Source of the DNA: Bryum argenteum | Taxonomy: Eukaryota > Streptophyta > Bryopsida > Bryales > Bryaceae | NCBI GenBank assembly: GCA_037043015.1 | Contig: CM073330.1 | Location: forward strand, 12,294,512 to 12,358,511 | Direction of reading: 5' to 3' | Length of the DNA stretch: 64,000 nucleotides | Notes under the pieces: generated by a model | Database searches by the model: none | Seen by the model: the letters and a program-made list of their open reading frames with translations, nothing else | Told to the model about the DNA's origin: nothing | Position numbers and translations under genes: made by a program | Shown: in pieces, positions 55,727 to 64,000 of the stretch | How the letters are laid out: every line of letters begins with the position of its first letter | How positions within the stretch are numbered: the first letter of the stretch is position 1

Positions 55727-56344
55727 ATGGCTTTTCATGCCAATGCGGCACCACCTCGTCCTCCTGCACCACCACCTCCACCACCTCCGCCACCTGGTCC
55801 AGCCGCCGTCGCTCAAGCACCTGCGAATGTACCGCTCTCAGCTCGAGCTCGGGCTACTTGGGAGGCTTGCATTGCGGCGCAATACCACGACCAAGTCGCA
55901 ATTCCTTGCAATCGATGCAACCCTAGGAGTAAATGTATGAAGTATTTTTGTGTGGAATGCAGAGAAGGTGGATTGTGTCACACGGAATTTGGGGATGGCG
56001 CTCAACATCATAATCACTCACGTTTGCAGATTTACAAGACTACGAACCTTCTATCGGTGAGAAAGGACGATTTGCCGGAGTTTCTTGCTACCGAGGAAGT
56101 CGTTGCTTACATCTCCAACACGGTGTGGGTGTACTTTTTACACACAAGGGTGCCCACGATGGGATATCCTCGGATACATTGTGAGGGTTGCCACAATGAC
56201 GTTTCAAATTCAAGAAGTAACTTAGAGCTACAACAAAGGAATGTGGCGGTTGCTAAAGGATGTTCCATTCAATGCTTGCTTGCATACAAACCTTTATCTA
56301 GTAGGAGGAAACAACAACACCCGAAGCGAGCTCCATTTGGGTAA
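55727..56344 (+). CDS. PLATZ-type zinc-binding protein, intact (205 aa)
   Basis: PLATZ proteins are plant-specific zinc-dependent, AT-rich-DNA-binding regulators. The domain is read as CNRC (61, 64), C70, FCVEC (75, 78), GGLCH (84), HHNH (94-97) then RLQIYK; YISNTVWVYFLHTR; HCEGC (152, 155) and GCSIQC (179, 183), which fit the two-part PLATZ cysteine/histidine pattern. The first ligand is Cys where many plant PLATZ proteins have a CxxH pair. An N-terminal proline run (about 11-24) is absent from copy 1. The ATG at 55727 matches the start of copy 1; upstream codons in frame are not ATG. It is one exon. Other copies at 19310 and 63215 are broken, so this may be the functional member here. Confidence 0.75.
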   Translation: MAFHANAAPPRPPAPPPPPPPPPGPAAVAQAPANVPLSARARATWEACIAAQYHDQVAIPCNRCNPRSKCMKYFCVECREGGLCHTEFGDGAQHHNHSRLQIYKTTNLLSVRKDDLPEFLATEEVVAYISNTVWVYFLHTRVPTMGYPRIHCEGCHNDVSNSRSNLELQQRNVAVAKGCSIQCLLAYKPLSSRRKQQHPKRAPFG

Positions 56345-57310
56345 ATAGATAAGTGTTTAGAGCTTGCTTTCCTGTGCATTTCATAATAGTTACTATTGTC
56401 CAATCTGATGTATGGATATAGAAAGAATTTTGTTGGATTCTATATGTCGATACTTGAAAGTTTCAACTTGATTATCATGAAGTTGTAGAAACTGCTTCAA
56501 GAGTTTGGGTTACTTGTTCACATTCATATCTTTAGGTCAAGATTAGACTTGAGTCCATTGATAGCTAGCATCGGATGATCGTACAAAGTGATGTGAACAA
56601 ATCACTTGTTTATGTAAACATTATATTTTGAATATTTTCATGTATGTCCATCGGACTTAATCATGGATGATGTTCTTTCTTGAATTCTTTAATGTTAAGT
56701 AAGTAAATCTATAATGGATAAATGATCATGAAGCACTTTTGAATTGTATGCGAAATCATGAAGTTGGTGTACGTTGAAGACTACCATAAACTTGATATAC
56801 GTCATGTAGTATTGCGTTATTGTTTCCAACTTAAGATTTTAATGCAAGAATTTTTCTTTTATGATAAAAAGTATGAGGAGCGTGTGTTTCATCACACTTC
56901 AATTTTCCAATTTTGTGGAGTATGCACTTTAGGATAGAGATAGCAAGTGATAAAACCAATCATATGTATGCCTGCAAAAATAAGAGTAGTTGTTTGTGCT
57001 TTGTACAATCTTGTTTTTCACATCCATATTCAAGGGTTTGTGGTTTATTTCCTAGAACAGCACAACTGATTTGTTATCCAATAAATAATTAATATTCTGA
57101 CAATCTTCTGGACATTCAATCAATCGACACTCATTATAATTGGTTAGTTACTCTTAAAGTGATTAAAGAAAATCATGAGCACGCATGTTAGGGTGTCACA
57201 AATGTGTCAAATTCATTAGAACCAAAGTTCTACACGTGAATAGTGCTCTTTACCTACAAGCATCATGTGAGGAAAACTTGTGTGCAAACCAATCTCTATG
57301 AAAAGATTTG

Positions 57311-58242
57311 GAGACCAATCTACTCGTTTGCTTGATCTTTTTAAGAGGCTTTGGTGTTTCTTTGGCAAGTGAAAATTTATATCGCCAAGACCATTACATT
57401 GTGTGTTCTCTTATGCTTCACCTCTTAACCCCTTGTGAACATACAAGTAGATAGACATTGGACCTTCTTATAGAAATATACAGATTTGACCTACTCCAAC
57501 AGTTATTATATAAATAAAAGACTAGTGTCTATCTCTAATGACACCCTTTACTAATAGTTGATTACTAGCATTTATATTGGTGTCAATGGTTCATTAGATT
57601 TAACTCGCATGCCAAGGAAAGAAAGAAAGAAAAGGAAAAATAGAACAAGGGAATGGAGGATGGGAAACAAGGAACAAGATGACGTGGAACAGAAAAACAA
57701 TGAACGGGGAACAAGGTAACGGGACAACGCATAACAAGGGAACGAGACGACCATGCGGATTGCGGAATAAGAGAATGCAACTACGCAACAACGTGGAACA
57801 AGTTAAAGCAATAATAGGGTATAAGAGAAAGAAATTAGGAGGGAACAAGGGGTAAAAAACCTAAAATTCACCTTCTTTTTGTGTATGCGTATGGAAGACA
57901 TAGGTACACATTGATTTAAGCACAAAAGTAGACAGGTAGAACTTCTGAAATTTCTTCTTAAACATGTGTGGACAAATAAGTAGATAATTAGGCTTATGAG
58001 GAACCCCATCAAAATAAATTTAAACACATAAATACATAGATCGTTGTACCCTACCACACATCAAGACTTCAAGAGGAATGCCTAGGATAATTGGAAACTA
58101 CAATATACAATTTGGACCAAAAATTGGAAGTTTATTTGGTATCCTAAGATAGCAATTTCACCACTTTCATCACTTTTTTTTTAGAATGAACCACAAAATT
58201 AATGTCTATAAAATAACGATTGAGCATGAGTTTGTACATTTA
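57311..58242. other. AT-rich DNA without a recognisable gene
   Basis: 57600-57850 holds a purine-rich stretch with many GGGAACAAG-like units, the reverse strand equivalent of the 24440-25510 repeats. Open frames here are repeat-driven. Confidence 0.4.
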
Positions 58243-60955
58243 CAGTAGGGTCCAACATGGAATGGCGTTTTTGGTTTTGCAGTGGGAAAAAAATAAAGTT
58301 TGCCCACTTTGGAAGCCTCTAGAGAGCTCAAAAATTGGTATTTTACCTTGAAAATTTTACCATAGGCTTGAAATCAAGTTGTTAGTATGCCTACCAAGTT
58401 TCAAAGCCTAAAAATTCACCAAAAAAAAGTTATTCAAAATCTACCAAGATGGGTAGCTGTAAATTTGTTTTCACTCCTGCCAACTTTGACAGCCTCCCAA
58501 AAATTGAGATTATTTTTCCTTACTTTGAATTTTTTTGTGGTAGAACACAATTTGTGTTAGTGATATATGGTAAAAATCTGAAGTCCAAAATATTAGTGAA
58601 AAAAAAGATATTCCCAATCTACCAACATGTGTTATTTTGCGGTATGCTTGTAGAAATCAACTCCACTCCAACCAACTTTGACACCCTCCCAATGGCTAAA
58701 AAGTGGCCCATTTGCCATGAAATTTTTGTCACAAGATAAGTTACATGTTAATGACTAGTGTGCCAAAATTCAAGCTCTAAAAGCTTACACAAAAAAATTA
58801 CTCACAATCTACCGACATGTATAATTGTGAGAGCAATTTAAGAGCGTGTTTGGAATGTTCATGCTTAAAAGGGTGGATAGTGAGCTTCTATTATGAAATT
58901 GTCCATATGATACAACACCTAAATAAAAGTTCTTCTCAAAAAATCAAGAACATTCAAATTTAGTTGTGCACACTTGTCACATCCCAATGACTATACTTGC
59001 TTAGGATTTGCATACCACATAAGCACACTTGTCATATCCCAATGAATACACTTGTTGAGAATTTGAATGCCACATATGCATAAAGGAGCTTTTGTTCCCT
59101 ACATCAATGCTTGCTTTGAGAATTGACAATCATTGTGACTTATAATTTGTGTGACAATTTGAGTTTGAGAGGGTTTATTTGAGAGGAGAGCACATGTATG
59201 GTGATGTGGGAGCAACTGAATGTGCACATGAGGGCTTTTATAGAGGAGAGAGGTCTCTTGGACACATACTAGTAACTGCTTAGGGACTGAAAATTTGCAT
59301 AACCTTATTAGGCTCATGAATGTTGATTTCAGAGGAGGGCATGACTGTATGGACGTTTGGTTGGGTTCTTAAGATTTTAGATCAAATTTTCATATTACAA
59401 ATATGATTGATGGCTATTCCGGATGAAATCCGTGCACGTATTGTGGGTTTGAGTGAGGGAGGGAAGAAAGGGGTTGAAATTGCAGCTATTGTTGGAGTCC
59501 CTGTTAGGACGGTTCAGAGGTTGGTGAAGAACTTTCGAGAAAATGAAACCTACAAAAGTAAAGTGTCTTCTAGAAAATATGAAAAAAAACTTAGTGATAG
59601 AGACGATCGTGGTATAACACGTGCTTTACAAGTTGATCGTCGCATCACGTTGTTTGACATTACTAATATGTGTCCTTCTAAAGTATGTAGAAATACTATG
59701 CAAAAGGCGTTACATAATAGTGGCATTCATAGTCGAATTGCATTCAAAAAACCTTTTATGACACCTCGTCACATATCTCAACGAAGCTTTTGCTCAAAAG
59801 TATTGTGGATGGAGAGCAAAAGAGTGGGAGCAAGTTGTTTGGACGGATGAGTCCACGTTTGAAGTTGGTAAAAACTCTAGACAAATTCATGTTTGGAGAA
59901 CTGTGCATGAGCGCTTTGCTTCAAGTTGTATAGTTCCATCTTTCAAGAGTGGCATGACTTCATTGATGATTTGGGGTGCATTTTCAAGAGGGCAGAAGTC
60001 ACGAATTGTTTTTATGCCTAAGGATTGGCGCTCTGCAAAGGATTTTGTTGAAGTGGTTTACAATGGGGAGTTACTTCATTTTATGAAGAAAAAACCACAA
60101 GAATTACTCATGGAAGATGTTGCCCCTGTCCATAGAAGCAAACTAAGTAAAGAATGGAGGCACGCACATTGTTTAGAGAAGCTTGATTGGCCCGCAAACT
60201 CTCGTGATCTCAATCTGATTGAGAATCTTTGGAAGATTTTGAAAGATGCAGTTCAACATGGTTCAATACGCCCTAAAAACACAAGTGACTTAAGAGTAGT
60301 TATTGCAAGAGAGTGGCAGATAATTAGTGGTGAGAAGCTCCTTCAACTATGTCTGCTAGGTTACAATCAGTGATAGAGGCAAATGGAGGACATACACATT
60401 GGTAAATTAGGTGCTACTTTCTTTGTGTAAGAGCTTGAATTTTGGCACACTAGTCATAAACATGTAACTTATCTTGTGACAAAAATTTCATGGCAAATGG
60501 GCCACTTGGGAGGGTGTCAAAGTTGGTTGGAGTGGAGTTGATTTCTACAAGCATACCGCAAAATAACACATGTTGGTAGATTGGAAATATCTTTTTTTTC
60601 ACTAATATTTTGGACTTCAAATTTTTACCATATATCACTAACACAAATTTTGTTCTACCACATAAAAATTCAAAGTAAGGAAAAATAATCTCAATTTTTG
60701 GGAGGCTGTCAAAGTTGGCAAGAGTGAAAACAAATTTACAACTACCTATCTTGGTAGATTTTGAATAACTTTTTTTTGGTGAATTTTTAGGCTTTGAAAC
60801 TTGGTAGGCATACTAACAACTTGATTTCAAGCCTATGGTAAAATTTTCAAGGTAAAATACCAATTTTTGAGCTCTCTAGAGGCTTCCAAAGTGGGCAGAC
60901 TTTATTTTTTTCCCACTGCAAAACCAAAAACGCCATTCCATGTTGGACCCTACTG
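58243..60955 (+). mobile_element. Tc1-type DNA transposon with long inverted repeats
   Basis: Ends CAGTAGGGTCCAACATGG...CCATGTTGGACCCTACTG, TA on both sides (58241-58242 and 60956-60957). The inverted repeats extend about 540 bases (58243 to ~58790, and ~60420 to 60955). The single transposase gene in between is of the DD34E type. Long inverted repeats and a TA target are typical of the Tc1/mariner superfamily. Confidence 0.9.
59410..60405 (+). pseudogene. Tc1-like DD34E transposase, two frameshifts
   Basis: N-terminal helix-turn-helix (EIRARIVGLSEGGKKGVEIA, VPVRTVQRLVKNF). Catalytic motifs: VVWTDESTF (first Asp, about 59853), MEDVAPVH (second Asp), and 34 residues later DLNLIENLWKILKD (Glu), hence DD34E. 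One frameshift lies near 59786, between SQR and AFAQKYCGW-type sequence, and another near 60345; the last frame ends SVIEANGGHTHW, a familiar Tc1 terminus, with stop at 60403-60405. All key residues remain, so inactivation is recent. Plant elements of this superfamily are mostly mariner-like DD39D, so a DD34E type is unusual. Confidence 0.82.
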
Positions 60956-60957
60956 TA

Positions 60958-62500
60958 CTTCAAATAGGTTAGTTGAAAGGCCTAACTCTTTGACCCCCTA
61001 ACAACCTCAATATCAAAAAACAACATTCTCGAAGAACGGATGAAACTTTGAAGAACCATAACAACCTCATTCTAAGCCCATTCTAATGTTCCAAATAAAA
61101 TATAAGTATGTTCTTCAGAGAGATTCATTGACTTTCTAGTCAAAATTTTTTGATCTAAATACTTTTGGTATAAGATTTGCTCTCATGTTTCTCCAATCAA
61201 AAATCTTAAAAACCACAATAATTTTGAGTCTTCAACTATCTCCTATTTATTCATAGTTGGAAATCGAATTGACTCTCTATGTTAAATTTTGAGTTAATAT
61301 AAGTACTTGTATAGAAATCTTAACCACCTAATTTATTTCAGTACGCAATCTAAACAAAAAATTACAAAAACGTTACATTGTTACAAGAATTCTCTACCGA
61401 CCTAGTTCAAACAAACAAATACAAAAACGTTACTTTTTTACTTAATTATTACCACCTTCATGTGCAATCACCCTATCACAAAACTTTGTCTACAGGGCAA
61501 AACCAACATTGATGTACCAAAACCAACATTAAACAAAGTAGAATATGTATCAAAGCTATAAGTGGAATCCTCTTTACAACATTCATTCATCATATCTTGT
61601 CTCCGTAAACATCAATATCAATCTCTCTACTACTCTCAGTCCCTACTCCTAACAAGACTCAGGCCATGGTTGTCACATTGTACAATTTACTATTCATCAC
61701 ATTGGACGAGTTTATATCTTGGCCTTATGATCGGGTCAATTTAAGGGGGGTAAATAGAACTTGTCCAATGTGTCCCAATGTCATGAATAGTAATTTGTCC
61801 AATGTGACAACCCTAACCAAGACCACTACTCCGGCCATGCTACACAACAACCCAAAAGTTAAATAGTTATGTGCATGTCAAAGGTTTTTTATTTTATTTG
61901 TGATTTTTATGAAAATTATCTTATGATGATGTTATCAAGAAGTCAACACCATGAGACTCTAACTTTATAGATTCATTTGAGACTTACTAAAGACTTTATA
62001 CATTCATCTTTCAAAACCTTATATTTTCATGTTTCAAGACCTTATAAATATCTACCTACTTGGTCAAAATCATTGTCAAGATATCCGCAAATTGTCCTTC
62101 AAATCACTTCCCTTGACAAAAGAAAATTGTGTCCATGATGACCGCACCTAGTTCGTAGGTAGTATTACGCCCTCGGATCCTGTGGGTGTATTGTAATGGT
62201 TGTAACGATTCGGTCTCTAATCCGAGAAATCCCCATGAACGACAGAAGAATTTGCAAACTTCAAAAGTGTGCTCCATAAGTCAAAGTAGATCTACGTAAT
62301 TTGAGATGATTGCATAGATTCTTTTTGTAGATCTATTAGGTGATTCAAAGCGATTTGCACGGTGCTTCGGGAAACTCAGTTCTTTCTTAAGACAAGATTG
62401 TGAATTCGGACCAAACATACATGAGGCTTACAATATTAATTTTATCATGAAATTGCTTGGAACATTACACTTTGGTTGGATGATATTTGAACAATTGATA
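60958..62500. other. AT-rich DNA without a recognisable gene
   Basis: Short frames only. A small direct repeat CAAACAAATTACAAAAACGTTAC-like is near 61352 and 61413. Two GACAACC/AATGTCATG segments at 61670-61810 show no gene. Confidence 0.35.
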
Positions 62501-63480
62501 TAGTCACTGCCTATGTACAAATTCATAATAATCAAGTGGAAACTTTCAAGTAACGACCTGTAGAATCCAACAAAATTATTCTATATCTATACGATAGATT
62601 GCACAACAAGTGACTATCATTAAATGCAGAGGGGAGCAAGCTGAATAGAATAATGTGATTATCCAAATGGAGCTCGATTTTGCTCTTTTTGTTTCCTCCA
62701 ACTAGGTAAAGGTTAGTGTGCGAGCAAGCACTGAATTGAACATCCTTTAGCAACCGCCACATTCCTTTGTTGTAGTTGTAGGTTACTTAGATCTTGAATT
62801 CGAAACATCATGATTGTGGCAACCCTCACAATGTATCTGAGGATATCCTCTCGTAGGCATCCTTGTGTGTAAAAAGTACACCAACTCCGTGTTGGAGATG
62901 TAAGCAATCACTTCCTCATAGCAAGAAACTTCGGCAAATCCTCCTTTCTCACCGATAGAAGGTTTGTAGTCTTGTAAATCAGTAGACGTGAGTGATTATG
63001 ATGTTAAGTGCCATCCTCAAAATGCGTGTGACAAAATCCACTTCCTCTTCATTCGACACAAAAGTACTTCATGTAGTTGCTCCGAGGGTCGCATTGATTG
63101 CAAGGTGTAGCGACTTGGTCATGGTATTGCGCCGCAATACAAGCCTCCCAAGTAGCCCGAGCTCGAGTCGAGCTCAAGTACATTCACTCGTCGTGCTCGT
63201 GGGTGGACCAGGCGGAGCGGACTGAGAGATGCGTAGATCCTCCTGAGGAACAACTTTGTAGAGTCTTTGTTGTAACAAAAAGTCACTTAGTAATATTGGA
63301 GTGAAAACTTCATACAGAAATTAGCTTATAAGATTACTGCAGTCATGTCGTGGATAACATTGTTAACCAAAGATAATTCTCCACAATGAAAATGACATAA
63401 GGCGGAAAAACTCGTTTACATACATTACCAAGGGGCGTTTTTGTCCAACTTCTCTTAGTTATGAAGCTATGGCAAACTCA
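62500..63480 (-). repeat. Inverted, shortened duplicate of the PLATZ segment
   Basis: Reverse-strand similarity to 55355-56470: promoter part (AAGTGCCCCTTGGTGATG equivalent near 63430), coding part, and 3' part (GATACTTGAAAGTTTC equivalent near 62545). Confidence 0.7.
62681..63215 (-). pseudogene. PLATZ-family protein, copy 3, broken
   Basis: Reads ATWEACIAAQYHDQVAT, then CNQC, MKYFCVE followed by a stop where copy 2 has Cys (TGC to TGA), and later stops and a small deletion before VIAYISNTELVYFLHTR and NVAVAKGCSIQCLLAH. The proline run and the ATG region are replaced by unrelated sequence. More decayed than copy 1. Confidence 0.7.
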
Positions 63481-64000
63481 AATTGGCAAGGTAGATATAA
63501 TGTGTGTTTTGGAATACTTAAAAAGATGTTTTAAAATGATTGAAAAACTCAAATATCATAGAATTATTTAATTGAGAGATAACCTTTTTGATATATTGGT
63601 TCATATTGTAATACCCCCTAGAATATTAATACAATGATGATTGGTTTAAGAAGAAAAAACATTGTTAGAGAAATAATCTAAATAATTTTAGAGCACGCAG
63701 TTTTCACTCGGTAAATATTTTCTCTAGTTTTGCTTGTAGGGCAATGTCATAGAAGAGTTGGTTCCCTTCAAAAAATTCTATGAAATACATCAATGGGCAA
63801 AGAGGTGCAAAACAATGTAGTTTTGCACAATCAAATTTATTTTCAAATATCGCTTAAGTAATATTTTGGAACTTGATTAACCAAAGAAAATAAGTAGCAT
63901 TTGAAACTTACCTACGTAATGTCCTCAAGAAAATAAGGACCGTCAGTATGACAAGTTACCAAAACATTGCTCTACTTAAGCATTGAAAACCTACCAAAAC
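63481..64000. other. AT-rich DNA; CACTA-like MITE fragment at the edge
   Basis: 63835-64000 contains ATATTTTGGAACTTGATTAA and AAAACATTGCTCTACTTAAGC-type segments like the MITE family at 44235-44525. The window ends within it. Confidence 0.35.

Larger units (their letters stand above)
54730..57310 (+). repeat. Segmental duplicate carrying PLATZ copy 2
   Basis: Parallel to 18580-20900 over promoter, coding and 3' parts (e.g. ATAGCTAGCATC, CAAGCATCATGTGAGGAAAACTTGTG). It has gained a 38-bp repeat array at 54736-54885. Confidence 0.75.

Noticed and set aside
58449..58739. 96-codon frame and its inverted counterpart at 60450-60644
   Set aside because: Both lie in the long terminal inverted repeats of the Tc1-type element; no domain, and explained by repeat sequence.
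63155..63180. GAGCTCGAGTCGAGCTC palindrome
   Set aside because: Resembles the MITE core but lies in the inverted PLATZ copy, where the intact copy has a similar coding sequence (TCAGCTCGAGCTCGGGC). No MITE ends are around it.
1..64000. CRISPR array, operons or prokaryotic signals
   Set aside because: Repeats are transposon ends, minisatellites or duplications without regular spacers; gene content is that of a plant nucleus.

Overview
This window looks like nuclear DNA of a land plant, probably a non-seed plant such as a liverwort, moss or lycophyte. It carries Ty1/copia retroelements primed by initiator tRNA-Met, a CACTA transposon fragment with a DUF4216-type domain, PLATZ zinc-binding proteins and a DGAT3-type ferredoxin-fold protein. 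Genes are few, intronless and separated by AT-rich repeats. The species cannot be fixed from sequence alone.

The most distinctive content is one family of intronless 118-119 residue proteins with no signal peptide and a DxCCDCD cysteine cluster. There are eight nearly full-length copies, one 3'-end fragment and one ancient relic. Three intact copies and the fragment lie in tandem on the minus strand at 0.4-12.1 kb. Five more (35.2-43.5 kb) form a large inverted repeat in the order B+ A+ A'+ A- B-; two of these five carry a nonsense codon or a frameshift. A heavily decayed relic lies at about 54.0 kb. Upstream of the copies there are shared TATA-type boxes and motif blocks; downstream of the left-cluster copies there is a ~43-bp minisatellite. 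I do not know the function. Size and motifs recall small uncharacterised bryophyte proteins, but I could not verify that.

Layout. 0-12 kb: tandem family copies, one unit split by a truncated copia element (1113-3281) and a complete degenerate copia element (3328-8840, 217-bp LTRs, TSD GAAAT), which itself carries a foldback MITE. 13.0-14.2 kb: a DGAT3-like gene. 14.7-35 kb: AT-rich DNA with CACTA-like and TA-target MITEs, a PLATZ pseudogene, a duplicated 1.4-kb segment (22.6 and 31.2 kb), degenerate exon-like modules and minisatellites. 35.2-43.5 kb: the inverted repeat. 44-46.8 kb: a MITE and an inverted-repeat element. 46.8-53.9 kb: a GC-rich retroelement-like block with a 1091-codon ORF, split by a CACTA deletion derivative (TSD GGA). 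54.7-57.3 kb: an intact PLATZ gene in a segment duplicated from, or to, the 18.6-20.9 kb copy. 58.2-61.0 kb: a Tc1-type DD34E transposon with ~540-bp terminal inverted repeats. 62.5-63.5 kb: a third, inverted and broken PLATZ copy.

The likely functional genes are the five intact family copies (462-818, 10381-10737, 11760-12119, 36179-36535 and 40781-41140) plus the copy at 42150-42506, the DGAT3-like gene and the PLATZ gene at 55727. Almost everything else is mobile DNA or its remains. Segment duplications give empty sites that date several insertions relative to one another.
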